A stretch of 64,000 nt of DNA. It comes from Streptomyces sp. Root1304 (lineage in GTDB: Bacteria; Actinomycetota; Actinomycetes; Streptomycetales; Streptomycetaceae). The first letter of the stretch is position 1. Each line of letters starts with the position of its first letter. Below, in pieces: positions 28,086 to 37,492 of the stretch. Both the position numbers and the translations under genes were made by a program. Location of the stretch: the NCBI RefSeq assembly GCF_001426405.1, contig NZ_LMEP01000012.1, positions 15,948 to 79,947 of the forward strand, in the 5' to 3' direction. Below the pieces are notes generated by a model that saw only the letters and a program-made list of their open reading frames with translations, did not search any database and had not been told where the DNA came from.

Positions 28086-29444
28086 TCAGCCCTTCGCCGC
28101 GGCCCGGTACGCCTTCTCCGCGTCCTGCTCCAGGCGCGCCTGCGTCCCGGCGACGTCCTTCGGGTTCTTCAGGAAGTCCTGGAGCGCCTTCCACTCGCCC
28201 TTGCCCGGCGTCCCGCCGAAGGACTGCGGCATCTGGTCCGACATGTCGAAGCGGAAGGTGTCGCCGGAGTCGATGAGCGCCTTCGCGATCTCGCGCTGGA
28301 CGTCGTTCGGGTACGCCGCCGGGTCCAGGTTCTTGTTGGGGGAGAGGAACCCGCCCTCGGCGGCCCAGATCTTCGCCGCCTCCGGGGAGGCGAGGAAGGC
28401 GAGCAGCGCCTGTGCGCCCTTGGTGTCCTTCAGGGCCACGGCCGCGTCGCCGGCCGTCACGACGGGGGAGGTGCCGGCGTCACCGACCTTCGGGAAGGGG
28501 AAGACCTTCGCGTCCGTACCGATCTTCGCCTTCGTCTGGGCGATGTTGACGGCGGCGAAGTCGCCCTCGAAGACCATCGCCCCCTTGGGCTGGTCGCCGC
28601 CCGTGAACGTCTGGGTGACCGAGACCGGGTACTCGGTCTGCAGGGCGCCGTTCGTGCCGCCCGCGAGCAGCGCCGGCTTGCCGAAGAGTTCGGCGAGCGT
28701 CGTCAGGGCCGCCGTGACGGACGGGTCCGTCCACTTGATCGTGTGCTTCGCCAGCTGGTCGTACTTCTCCGGGCCGGCCTGCGAGAGGTAGACGTTCTCG
28801 AACCAGTCGGTGAGGGTCCAGCCGTCCGCGCCGCCCACCGAGACGGGGGTGACACCGGAGGCGGAGATCGTCTCGGCGGTGCCGAGGAACTCCTTCCAGG
28901 TCTTCGGCTCGGCGGCGCCCGCGTTGTCGAAGACGGCGGAGTTGTACCAGACCAGGGATTTGTTGGCGGCCTTGAAGTAGACCCCGTACTGGGTGCCGTC
29001 GACCGCGCCGAGCTCCTGCCAGCCGCGCGAGTAGTTCGCGGCCAGCGCCGCCTCGGCCTCCGGGCCGACCGGCTTCAGCCACTTCTGCGCGGCGGCCTGC
29101 TGGATCGCGCCCACCTGCGGGAGCATCGCCACGTCCGGCGGTGCGCCGCCCGCGATCTTCGTCCCGAGGAAGTTCACGATCGGGTCCTGGGCGGGCACGA
29201 ACGTGACGGTCGCGCCTGTCCGCTTCTCGAACTCCTTCAGGACCTTGGTGAAGTTCTCCTGCTCGGGGCCCGTCCAGACGGCGGCGACCTCGATCTTCTC
29301 GCCCTTGAGGGGGAGGGTGCGGTCGGGTCCGGATTCCGGGTCCTTCGAGGTGTCGCCGCCGCAGCCCGCCAGGGCGAGTGCGGCCAGCGCCGTGAACGCC
29401 GTGAGCGTCACCGCGGCCTTGCGTGGACGAAGAGTTGTACGCAT
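28086..29444 (-). CDS. Sugar-binding lipoprotein of an ABC importer
   Basis: 452 residues. A Sec signal peptide with lipobox L-A-L-A-G-C puts the lipidated Cys at 28. The mature protein is a family-1 extracellular solute-binding protein: E-V-A-A-V-W-T-G-P-E-Q-E-N-F at the first strand and G-G-A-P-P-D-V-A-M-L-P-Q in the hinge region. The sequence style is that of alpha-glucoside binding proteins, but sugar specificity is a guess. It heads a three-gene operon with the two permeases. Confidence 0.9.
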   Translation of the reverse strand: MRTTLRPRKAAVTLTAFTALAALALAGCGGDTSKDPESGPDRTLPLKGEKIEVAAVWTGPEQENFTKVLKEFEKRTGATVTFVPAQDPIVNFLGTKIAGGAPPDVAMLPQVGAIQQAAAQKWLKPVGPEAEAALAANYSRGWQELGAVDGTQYGVYFKAANKSLVWYNSAVFDNAGAAEPKTWKEFLGTAETISASGVTPVSVGGADGWTLTDWFENVYLSQAGPEKYDQLAKHTIKWTDPSVTAALTTLAELFGKPALLAGGTNGALQTEYPVSVTQTFTGGDQPKGAMVFEGDFAAVNIAQTKAKIGTDAKVFPFPKVGDAGTSPVVTAGDAAVALKDTKGAQALLAFLASPEAAKIWAAEGGFLSPNKNLDPAAYPNDVQREIAKALIDSGDTFRFDMSDQMPQSFGGTPGKGEWKALQDFLKNPKDVAGTQARLEQDAEKAYRAAAKG

Positions 29445-29557
29445 CGCTGCCCCGTCTCTCCCGTGCGCGTCGCTGTCCCGTGCCGACAGGTCTACGCCGG
29501 GGTGGCGGGCCCCGCAATACCGCCTTCCGTGTCAAGTGGGCGATCGTGACGCCCTCG

Positions 29558-29570
29558 TGACGTTGCGTCA
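29558..29570. promoter_or_regulatory. Palindrome in the importer promoter region
   Basis: TGACG-TTG-CGTCA lies 114 bases upstream of the binding-protein start, in the 180-base gap to the FtsK-like gene. It could be the site of the importer's regulator (often LacI or ROK type), which is not encoded nearby. Confidence 0.3.
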
Positions 29571-29624
29571 GGTGGGGGCGGCGGGGCGGGTGGGGCCGGC
29601 GTGGCGTGCGGGGGCGACGTTCCG

Positions 29625-32600
29625 TCAGGCGTGGGTGGCGGGGGTGAGGGGCGGCACCGGGGTCGCCTCCACCGAGCGGGCGGCCCGGTCGAGCGCGCTC
29701 GCGAGGAGGGCCAGGTCCGTCGGTCCGTTGCCCAGCTCACGGACCGGGCGACGGGTCGGCGGATCGCCCATCCGCTCCCACTCCAGCGGGACGACCGTCG
29801 GCCGGAGCGTCGCCGTCCGGGGGATCCGGCCGGTGACGCGACCGCCCTGGAAGGGGGTCACCCGGCCGTCCGGGTGCCCGAGGCGCCCGCGCCCGGGAGC
29901 GGGGACGTCCGGCCCGGCGGTCGCCGGGGGCGCGTCGAGCACGATGCGCAGCCGGGCCCCGTGGGCGAGTTCGGTGTCGGAGGTGCGGTCCGGGCGGGCC
30001 GAGGTCGCGACCAGGTGCACCCCGAGCCGCTCGCCGTTGCGCGCGACGGCCTCCAGCGCCCGTACGACCGAACCGGCGGCGGGCCGGCCGGGGGCGCCGA
30101 GCGCGGGGGCGACGAGCGCGTCGAAGTCGTCGACGAGCACGATGAGACGGGGCAGGTGGCCGGGTGCGGCGGCGGCCCTGGCGGGAGCCGAATCGCCGTG
30201 GGCGGGCGCGGGAATCCGCGCCCCGGTGTCGTCACCCGCGGACCGGGCGCCGCGAGCGCCGTCCCCGAACCGGAGGGTCCGGGTGCTGGGGCGGTCGCCG
30301 AGGTCGGCGTCTACGGTCCGGAAGGTGCGGCTGCTCGGGCGGTCGCCGAGGTCGCTGTCTCCGGGGCGGGGGACGCGGCTGCTGGGGCGGTCGCCGAGGT
30401 CGCCGTCGCCGGTCCGGAGGGTGCGGCTGCTCGGGCGGTCGTCCAGCGGGCCGCCGTCGCGGCGCGGCAGCCGTCCGCTGGGTGTGTCCGCGAGGTAGGC
30501 GTCGCCGCCTCCCTGCCGGGACCGGGCGCCGGACCGCTCGTCGGCCGCGCCGTCCACGGCCCGGGGCACACGGCCGCTGGGATGGTCGGTGAGGTCCCCG
30601 GCGCCGGGGTGGGCGCTCCGGGCGCTCGGTGGGCCCGCGAGGTCGTCCGCGCCGGTCCGGGAGACCCGGCCGCCGGGCCGGCCGCCGACATCGCCCGCGC
30701 CCGGGTAGGCGCTCCGGGCGCTGGGCGGGCCCGCGAGGTCGTCCGCGCCGGTCCGGGGCACGCGCCCGCTGGGCCGGCCGCCGAGGTCGTCCTCGTTCGT
30801 GCGGAGGGTGCGGCCGCTCGTACGGCTCCGGACGTCGTCGGAGGACGAGTACGTGATCCGGCCGCTCGGGCGTCCGCCCAGGTCGTCCGCGCCGGGGTAC
30901 GGCGTACGCCCGCTCGCCCGTCCTTCGACGTCCCCGGGGTACGGCGTCCGGCCGCTCCTCGCACTGGGCAGGGAGCCGATCGTGCCGTCGCCGGTGCGGA
31001 GCGTCCGGCTGCTCGGGCGGTCGGTGAGATCACCCGGGTACGGGGTCCGGCCGCTGCCCCTGCCGTCGATGTCGGTGGGGTACGGCGTCCGGCCGCTGCC
31101 CCTGCCGTCGATGTCCGTCGGGTACGGCGTCCGGCCGCTCGGGTCCTCCGGGTCCGGGACGCGGACCGTCGCCCGCGCGCCCCTCGGTACCGACTCCGCC
31201 GCGCTCGGGGTCCGCTGGCCGATCATCCGGTCCGCGGCGGCGGGCGCCGCGCGCGAACCCCGGCGGTCGGCGAAGTGGGCGTCGCCCAGCAGCTCCGCCC
31301 GGCGCTTCAGCTCCGCGCCGAGCGCCTGCGCGAACTCCCGCATCCGCACCGGGTCCGAGGCGACCAGGTGCTCGGTGACGTGCGGCAGCTCCGTACAGGC
31401 CGCGAGGCCTTCGCCGCGCTCGCCGCCCGCCCCGTCCACCAGGAGCAGGCCGAGCCGGTCGGGCCGGCCGCCGGCCGCGAGGGACGCGGCGATCGACCGG
31501 AGCAGTTCGGTGCGCCCGCTGCCCGCGGGGCCCTCGATCAGCAGGTGCGGCCCCTCCTGGGTGAGGTCCACGGCGAGCGGCCCCCGGGGACCCGCGCCCA
31601 GGACGACCGTGCCGTCCCCGGCGGAGGCCCAGCGGGCCATCAGGGAGGCGGGGGTGGCGCGGGCGAGCCCGAGCTCGTCGAGGAGCCGGGCCTTGGGCGG
31701 CAGCGCGGAGGCGCGGGCGCCGGGCGCCGCCGCCGTGTCCGTGCGCAGCGGGGCCAGCGCGCGCCCGAAGCGGTCGGCCCAGGCGACGGACACCGCGTCG
31801 ACCACGCCGACGGTGCCGTGGCCCGCGACGCGCCCGCCGGATGTCCTGAGCAGCCGCAGCGCCGTCGCCACGTCACCGCTGAGCAGCGCGGCGGCCCCGC
31901 ACTCGCGGAACGCGAGTGAGCCGGCGCACGCCGTCTCGTACGTGGCCGCCACCGGGGACACCGGGGAGGCGGAGGGCGCCTCGGCGAGGCACAGCAGGTG
32001 GATCCCGGCGGCGGCGCCGGCGCCGGCCAGCCGCGCCACCGTCTCGCGGAGCGCCGCCGAACCGGGGTCGCCGTCCACGACCACGACCGTGGCCGGACCC
32101 TCGTGACGGGCGGCGGCCTCGGCGACGGCCGCACGGTCGGCACTGGGCCAGCCGGGGCCGAGGGGGCCGTCGTCGAGCCGCCGGGTCAGCTCCGCCGTAC
32201 GGGCCTGGGCCTGCTCGCGGTCGTACGCCAGGAGCAGCCGGGCGTCCTGGCCGTGCGCGGGCCGGACGTGCGGGAGCCAGCCGAGCCAGCCCCAGGCCCG
32301 GCGCCGCTCGTCCAGCGAGCGGTTCCGGTCGGCGCTGATCAGCACGATCTCCAGCTCGGCGGGGGAGTGCAGGGCGGCGAGCTGGGCGACGACGGACCGG
32401 GCGAGCCCGGCGAGCCGGTCGGCGGGACCGGCGAGGCCCAGCGAGCCCGCCTCGCGCAGCCCCACGGTGACCGGTACGCCCGACAGCTCGGCGCGGTCCG
32501 TGGTGCCGAGCCGGACCACCAGGGCCTCGGGGTGGTCGGGGCCGCGCTCCCAGAGCCGGGGGCCGGGGCCGAGGGCGGTCAGCAGGACGGTGGCCGGGTC

Positions 32601-33752
32601 GGGCCAGGTGTCCGCCGCCGCTACGGACGCCGGGGCGTCGGAACGCGCGCCCGCGCCCGTACGCGTGCCCGCGCCGTGCCGGGCTCCGGCGTGGGTGTCC
32701 GGGACGGCCCGGGTGTCGGCGGCGGGGGCCGGGAACTCCTCGCGCCCGCCCGCCAGTCGGCGGGCCCACGCGCCGAGACCGCGCTTGCCGCTGCCGCGGG
32801 CGGAGGCCGCGTCCTGGTTCCGGTCCGTCGGCGCGCCGCCTCTGGACCGGCCGCTCCGGTCGTGGTGCGTGCCGTCCTCGTGGCCGGCGCGGCCGTCGTG
32901 GGCGTCTCCCGCGTGCGCGTGGCCGGGGGAGCCGCCGTAGGGGGTCTCGTACCGATCCTCGTCGCGCGCGTACGCGCCGTCGGCCGGGCCGCCGAGAGCG
33001 ACGCCCCGCGCGCCGCCGTGCGTGCTGTCGTCCGCGCTTCGTCCGCGAGCACGGCCGGACGCGCCCGCGTGGCCGGTCCGCTCCGGTCCGTCCGCGCCGC
33101 GTGCGACCCGCAGATGGCCCTCGCCGTCCGGGGCCGTCGCCCTCGCGTCCGTACCGTCGAGGCCGTCGCCGGGGCCGGTCAGACGGAGGGCGGATTCGCC
33201 GAGGCGGAGCAGCGCGCCGGGGCGGAAGCGCACCGGGCGCTCGCCGACGGGCACGCCGTCGAGGGTGGTGCCGTTGGTCGAGCCCCGGTCGGCGACGGTG
33301 ACCCGGCCGTCCTCGCCGACGGTCACCGTGCAGTGGGCGCGGGAGACGTCCGGGTCGTCGAGCGGCACGTCGGCGTCGACGGAACGGCCGATTCTGATCG
33401 GTCCGCCGTGCAGCAGATGCACCCCGCCCGCGTCCGGGCCCGCCACCACGTGCAGTCGGGCGGAGGCCGTCTCGCGGACGCGCTCGTCGGGGCCGGGGAC
33501 CTGGAGGGAGAGGACCGCGCCGTCGACGAGCGGGGGCTCGCCGAGCACGCAGCGCCGGTTGTCGAGCCGCTCCGCGCCCGCGTAGAGCACGGTCGTGCCC
33601 GAGGCCGAGGTGTCGGGGCCCGTGACGGCGGCCGCCAGGTTCGAGGCCACGGCGGAGAGCGCCGTCCCGGCGGGGGCCGTGACGAGCACGTCGCAGGCGC
33701 GCCCGGCGCCGTGGCCGGCGTACGGCGCGAGGACGGTCAGCCGGATCTGCAT
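29625..33752 (-). CDS. FHA-domain FtsK/SpoIIIE-type ATPase with a tandem-repeat insertion
   Basis: 1375 residues from the ATG at 33752. An FHA domain (about 110-190) has G-R-S, S-R-A-H and N-G-T motifs for phosphothreonine binding. A Gly/Arg/His/Asp-rich linker (about 195-390) follows, then the FtsK/EccC-like module with Walker A G-P-A-G-S-G-R-T-E-L near 741 and Walker B L-I-V-L-V-D-D-F-D-A-L near 1202. In EccC-type ATPases these motifs are about 120 residues apart; here about 300 residues of tandem repeats separate them. The protein resembles type VII secretion motor ATPases, but no ESX/WXG genes are in view. Two Ser/Thr kinases are encoded divergently, so phosphorylation control is plausible. 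Confidence 0.85.
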   Translation of the reverse strand: MQIRLTVLAPYAGHGAGRACDVLVTAPAGTALSAVASNLAAAVTGPDTSASGTTVLYAGAERLDNRRCVLGEPPLVDGAVLSLQVPGPDERVRETASARLHVVAGPDAGGVHLLHGGPIRIGRSVDADVPLDDPDVSRAHCTVTVGEDGRVTVADRGSTNGTTLDGVPVGERPVRFRPGALLRLGESALRLTGPGDGLDGTDARATAPDGEGHLRVARGADGPERTGHAGASGRARGRSADDSTHGGARGVALGGPADGAYARDEDRYETPYGGSPGHAHAGDAHDGRAGHEDGTHHDRSGRSRGGAPTDRNQDAASARGSGKRGLGAWARRLAGGREEFPAPAADTRAVPDTHAGARHGAGTRTGAGARSDAPASVAAADTWPDPATVLLTALGPGPRLWERGPDHPEALVVRLGTTDRAELSGVPVTVGLREAGSLGLAGPADRLAGLARSVVAQLAALHSPAELEIVLISADRNRSLDERRRAWGWLGWLPHVRPAHGQDARLLLAYDREQAQARTAELTRRLDDGPLGPGWPSADRAAVAEAAARHEGPATVVVVDGDPGSAALRETVARLAGAGAAAGIHLLCLAEAPSASPVSPVAATYETACAGSLAFRECGAAALLSGDVATALRLLRTSGGRVAGHGTVGVVDAVSVAWADRFGRALAPLRTDTAAAPGARASALPPKARLLDELGLARATPASLMARWASAGDGTVVLGAGPRGPLAVDLTQEGPHLLIEGPAGSGRTELLRSIAASLAAGGRPDRLGLLLVDGAGGERGEGLAACTELPHVTEHLVASDPVRMREFAQALGAELKRRAELLGDAHFADRRGSRAAPAAADRMIGQRTPSAAESVPRGARATVRVPDPEDPSGRTPYPTDIDGRGSGRTPYPTDIDGRGSGRTPYPGDLTDRPSSRTLRTGDGTIGSLPSARSGRTPYPGDVEGRASGRTPYPGADDLGGRPSGRITYSSSDDVRSRTSGRTLRTNEDDLGGRPSGRVPRTGADDLAGPPSARSAYPGAGDVGGRPGGRVSRTGADDLAGPPSARSAHPGAGDLTDHPSGRVPRAVDGAADERSGARSRQGGGDAYLADTPSGRLPRRDGGPLDDRPSSRTLRTGDGDLGDRPSSRVPRPGDSDLGDRPSSRTFRTVDADLGDRPSTRTLRFGDGARGARSAGDDTGARIPAPAHGDSAPARAAAAPGHLPRLIVLVDDFDALVAPALGAPGRPAAGSVVRALEAVARNGERLGVHLVATSARPDRTSDTELAHGARLRIVLDAPPATAGPDVPAPGRGRLGHPDGRVTPFQGGRVTGRIPRTATLRPTVVPLEWERMGDPPTRRPVRELGNGPTDLALLASALDRAARSVEATPVPPLTPATHA
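30240..31145 (-). repeat. About 19 tandem 14-17-residue repeats in the FHA-FtsK protein
   Basis: Residues about 870-1171 of the FHA-FtsK protein consist of units of the form (G/S)-R-T-P-Y-P-G-D-x-D-L-G-x-R-P-S. The first two units (DNA near 31060-31145) are identical; later ones drift to S-R-T-L-R-T-G-D or A-R-S-A-Y-P-G-A. Each has a Thr or Ser next to Arg, and charged, helix-breaking residues, so the segment should be disordered. Confidence 0.85.
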
Positions 33753-34322
33753 CGCCGTCAGCGGTCCCTTCTGCGCGAGATGCCGGCAGGGGAACCGCCC
33801 TGTGTCTCCCCCCACCCGGCACGGACGCGTCGTCCGGTACAGGTCGGCACGGCGCGGGGCTCCCGACCCCATCGATGCGACGTGCTGTGTGCATCCTCGC
33901 ACCTGCCACCGACAACCCGCCCCCGGGTCGGCCGGAAGTGATCTTGAATGGTCGGCTGTGGACGCAAAAGTGCCTGCTTGAGCATGCCTTCGGAACATGC
34001 CCGGCAACCATCGCCGCCCCGGAAGCGTCTTCTTCCGGACAGAACGCCTGACGGAACCCGGACAGAACGCCCGGCGGCAGGAACACCGGCACGACCGGCG
34101 GAGGGCCCGCCGCGAAGCCCGCCGGATCCCCGACGGGACCCTTACGCGCTCCGGGGACACTTCCGGCACGGCCTTCGGGAAACGGCCTGTGGACGACCGG
34201 CCTGTACCCCGTTCGGCGGCACTAAAGTGGGTCGGACACCCGGACGGGTCACAACAGAGGACAGGGACCCAGGGAACACCTCCGGTACACCCCAGGACCA
34301 CGATCAGCAGGGAGCGCGTGAC
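33753..34322. promoter_or_regulatory. 570-base divergent region between the FHA-FtsK gene and pkaA
   Basis: No plausible gene on either strand. It carries a 14-bp direct repeat, CCGGACAGAACGCC, at 34035-34048 and 34058-34071 (23-base spacing, about two helical turns), a possible regulator site. A lower-G+C patch around 33936-33986 may hold a promoter. A ribosome site (GGGAG) precedes the pkaA GTG. Confidence 0.45.
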
Positions 34323-36068
34323 GTGCGGCCTATCGGCAGCAAGTACCTGCTCGAGGAGCCGCTCGGCCGCGGCGCCACGGGCACCGTCTGGCGAGCCCGC
34401 CAGCGGGAGACGGCGGGCGCCGAGGCGGCCGTGGCCGGCCAGCCCGGCGAGACCGTCGCGATCAAGGTCCTCAAGGAGGAGCTGGCCAACGACGCGGACA
34501 TCGTGATGCGCTTCCTGCGCGAGCGGTCCGTGCTGCTCCGGCTGACCCACCCGAACATCGTGCGCACCCGCGACCTGGTCGTCGAGGGCGATGTCCTCGC
34601 CCTCGTCATGGACCTCGTCGAGGGCCCCGACCTGCACCGGTACATCCGGGAGAGCGGACCGCTCACCCCGGTCGCCGCCGCCCTCCTGACCGCGCAGATC
34701 GCCGACGCGCTCGCCGCCAGCCACGCCGACGGCGTCGTCCACCGCGACCTGAAGCCGGCCAACGTGCTGCTCGCCGAGCAGGGCGGCCAGATGCACCCGA
34801 TGCTGACGGACTTCGGCATCGCGCGCCTCGCGGACTCCCCGGGCCTGACCCGCACCCACGAGTTCGTCGGCACGCCCGCGTACGTGGCGCCCGAGTCCGC
34901 CGAGGGCCGCCCGCAGACCTCCGCCGTCGACATCTACGGCGCGGGCATCCTGCTCTACGAGCTGGTCACCGGCCGCCCCCCGTTCGCCGGCGGCACCGCC
35001 CTCGAAGTGCTGCACCGGCACCTCAGCGAGGAGCCCCGCCGCCCCTCGACCGTGCCCGGACCCCTGTGGACGGTCATAGAGCGCTGCCTCAGCAAGGACC
35101 CCGACCGGCGGCCGAGCGCGGAGAACCTCGCGCGCGGGCTGCGCACGGTCGCCGCGGGCATCGGCGTGCACGCGACTCCCGCCCAGATCGAGGCGGCGGA
35201 GGGCGTCGGAGCCCTCCTCGCCCCCGACCCGGCGCCCGCGCCGGTCCCCGGGACCCCGGAGCAGGCCCCGGGCGCGGCCGACCCCACCCAGGTGCTGCCC
35301 ACCGGCGCCGCCGCCGCGGGGATGCCGCCGCAGTACGACCCCGCCGGCGCGACCAGCGTCCTGCCGGCCGGCGGCCCCATGGCCGGCGCCGACCCGACGG
35401 CCGTCATGCCCCCCGTACCGCCGGGCCCCCCGCAGGGCGCGGCGTCCGAGGAACCGCACCCCTGGCAGAGCCAGCTGCGCGCGGCCCGCGACCGCAACGA
35501 GCAGACGCAGGTCCAGTACCTGGACCCGAGCGAGGACCCGCTGCGCAGGCGCCCGCAGCGCCAGCCGCAGCAGCCGCCGCAGAACCACCAGCAGCCCGGC
35601 GCGTACGGGCAGCAGCAGCACGGTCAGCAGCAGCCGCAGCAGTACCAGCAGCAGCGCCCGGCCCAGCAGCGACCCGCGCCCCAGCCGTACCCGCCGCAGC
35701 ACCAGCCGCAGCAGTACGCCCCGCCGCCCCCGCCCCAGCAGTACGCGGCGCCCCAGCAGCAGTACACCCCGCCGCAGCCGCCGCCCCAGGCCCCGGCGCC
35801 GCGCGAGCCGCGCCCGCCGCGTCAGCGCAGCGCCAACCCCGTGCGGATCCCCGGCCTCGGCTGCCTCAAGGGCTGCCTGATCATGATCGTCCTGTTCGTG
35901 GTCGCGGGCTGGCTCGTCTGGGAACTGACCCCGCTCCAGGACTGGGTCGCCCAGGGCAAGGGCTACTGGGAGGCCATCGGCGACGGCATCACGACCGTGA
36001 CCGACTGGATCTCCTCGATCGGCGAAGCGACCGGTTCCGGGGGTACTACCGGCGGTACGGGACAGTAA
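34323..36068 (+). CDS. pkaA: Ser/Thr protein kinase PkaA with Q/P-rich linker and membrane anchor
   Basis: 581 residues from the GTG at 34323. The Hanks-type kinase domain (8-275) has the G-loop G-R-G-A-T-G-T-V, catalytic Lys48, H-R-D with Asp142, D-F-G with Asp163 and the A-P-E motif. A low-complexity region rich in Gln and Pro (about 395-505) follows, then one membrane helix (about 517-537) and a short extracytoplasmic tail. It should phosphorylate Ser/Thr in cytosolic partners. The divergent FHA-FtsK protein is a natural candidate substrate. PkaA and PkaB pairs next to prfB are known in Streptomyces. Confidence 0.94.
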   Translation: MRPIGSKYLLEEPLGRGATGTVWRARQRETAGAEAAVAGQPGETVAIKVLKEELANDADIVMRFLRERSVLLRLTHPNIVRTRDLVVEGDVLALVMDLVEGPDLHRYIRESGPLTPVAAALLTAQIADALAASHADGVVHRDLKPANVLLAEQGGQMHPMLTDFGIARLADSPGLTRTHEFVGTPAYVAPESAEGRPQTSAVDIYGAGILLYELVTGRPPFAGGTALEVLHRHLSEEPRRPSTVPGPLWTVIERCLSKDPDRRPSAENLARGLRTVAAGIGVHATPAQIEAAEGVGALLAPDPAPAPVPGTPEQAPGAADPTQVLPTGAAAAGMPPQYDPAGATSVLPAGGPMAGADPTAVMPPVPPGPPQGAASEEPHPWQSQLRAARDRNEQTQVQYLDPSEDPLRRRPQRQPQQPPQNHQQPGAYGQQQHGQQQPQQYQQQRPAQQRPAPQPYPPQHQPQQYAPPPPPQQYAAPQQQYTPPQPPPQAPAPREPRPPRQRSANPVRIPGLGCLKGCLIMIVLFVVAGWLVWELTPLQDWVAQGKGYWEAIGDGITTVTDWISSIGEATGSGGTTGGTGQ

Positions 36069-36084
36069 TACTGCCGATTTATCG

Positions 36085-36114
36085 ACTTCCGAGGGGTGAA
36101 TTCCCCTCGGAAGT
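36085..36114 (+). terminator. Terminator after pkaA
   Basis: A 12-bp perfect stem (ACTTCCGAGGGG with complement at 36103-36114) and 6-base loop TGAATT, 17 bases after the pkaA stop. It may limit read-through into pkaB. Confidence 0.8.
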
Positions 36115-36176
36115 GACGTCCGGCGGCCGTGGACGCGTAACTTTGCACGCGAACCGCAGCCGCTGAGGGAGCAGTC

Positions 36177-37415
36177 TTGGCACGGAACATCGGCAGCCGC
36201 TACACCACCCACCAGATCCTCGGGCGGGGCAGCGCCGGAACGGTGTGGCTCGGCGAGGGCCCCGAGGGGCCCGTCGCCGTCAAACTGCTGCGCGAGGACC
36301 TGGCCTCCGACCAGGAACTCGTCGGCCGCTTCGTCCAGGAACGGACCGCCCTGCTCGGCCTCGACCACCCCCGGGTGGTCAAGGTCCGCGACCTCGTCGT
36401 CGACGGCAACGACCTGGCCCTCGTCATGGACCTGGTCCGCGGCACGGACCTGCGCACCCGGCTCGACCGGGAGCGGCGCCTCGCCCCCGAGGCGGCCGTC
36501 GCGATCGTCGCGGACGTCGCCGACGCCCTCGCCGCGGCGCACGCCGCCGGGGTCGTCCACCGGGACGTCAAGCCGGAGAACATCCTGCTCGACATGGAGG
36601 GCCCGCTCGGACCCGGCGGCGCCCACCCCGCGCTCCTCACCGACTTCGGCGTCGCCAAGCTGATCGACACCCCCGGCCGCACCAAGGCCACCCGGATCAT
36701 CGGCACCCCCGACTACCTCGCCCCCGAGATCGTCGAGGGCCTCCCGCCGCGCGCCGCCGTCGACATCTACGCGCTCGCGACCGTCCTCTACGAGCTCCTC
36801 GCCGGCTTCACCCCGTTCGGCGGCGGCCACCCCGGCGCCGTCCTGCGCCGCCACGTCACCGAGACCGTCGTCCCGCTGCCCGGCATCCCCGAGGAGCTGT
36901 GGCAGCTGATCGTGCAGTGCCTCGCGAAGGCCCCGGCCTCCCGGCTGCGCGCCTCCGAACTGGCCGCCCGCCTCAAGGACGTGCTGCCGCTGCTCAAGGG
37001 CATCCCGCCGCTCGACGTGGACGAGCCGGACGCGGAACCGGCGCCGGAGCCGTACGAGGAGGACACCTACGCCACCGGCACGGGGAGCGGCGAGCCCGGC
37101 CCGCGCCGGGCCGCCGTCCCGCTGGTCCCCGGCGCCTCCGCCGACTCCAACCGCGACACCCACACCTCGATGCGGGTGCCCGCGCCCGACGAACTGTCCG
37201 GCGGACCCCTCGGCACCGCCCGCGCCCCGCGCCCCGCGGGGGCCCGGCGCCCCGGCTCGGCCCGCCACAAGGCGGGCGCGGTCCGCAAGAGACGGATCAC
37301 CCTCGGCGTCGCGGCGGTCGTCGTGGCCGGCGCGCTCGGCGTGGGCGGTTACCTCGCGGTCTCCGGGGACGCGGACGCGCCGCCGCAGGACCCGAAGCAG
37401 TCCTCCCGGCCGTAG
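36177..37415 (+). CDS. pkaB: Ser/Thr protein kinase PkaB
   Basis: 412 residues from a TTG at 36177 preceded by GAGGGAG. The kinase domain (8-270) has G-R-G-S-A-G-T-V, Lys36, H-R-D Asp130, D-F-G Asp156 and [10 protein letters not shown] disordered linker follows, then a membrane helix near 369-393 and a short tail. It is a paralogue of PkaA (same fold and closely similar catalytic loops) and probably arose by tandem duplication. The start could also be placed a few codons later, but the family usually begins near this Met-Ala-Arg. Confidence 0.94.
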   Translation: MARNIGSRYTTHQILGRGSAGTVWLGEGPEGPVAVKLLREDLASDQELVGRFVQERTALLGLDHPRVVKVRDLVVDGNDLALVMDLVRGTDLRTRLDRERRLAPEAAVAIVADVADALAAAHAAGVVHRDVKPENILLDMEGPLGPGGAHPALLTDFGVAKLIDTPGRTKATRIIGTPDYLAPEIVEGLPPRAAVDIYALATVLYELLAGFTPFGGGHPGAVLRRHVTETVVPLPGIPEELWQLIVQCLAKAPASRLRASELAARLKDVLPLLKGIPPLDVDEPDAEPAPEPYEEDTYATGTGSGEPGPRRAAVPLVPGASADSNRDTHTSMRVPAPDELSGGPLGTARAPRPAGARRPGSARHKAGAVRKRRITLGVAAVVVAGALGVGGYLAVSGDADAPPQDPKQSSRP

Positions 37416-37492
37416 CACGCGTCACGGGCCCCTCACGGCCCCCCTCATGGCCAAAGGTTCGGCTCCAGGCCCGGAGCCGTTACGCTGGACGC

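Noticed and set aside
33753..34322. Several frames of 120-190 codons in the pkaA upstream region
   Set aside because: Composition is Arg/Pro/Gly-rich without domains and they overlap both promoters. No ribosome sites.
29625..37418. A 2597-codon open frame on the minus strand running through pkaA and pkaB into the FHA-FtsK gene
   Set aside because: Only the part from 33752 downward has FHA/FtsK motifs. The upstream part is the antisense shadow of the two kinases, which have complete catalytic motifs.
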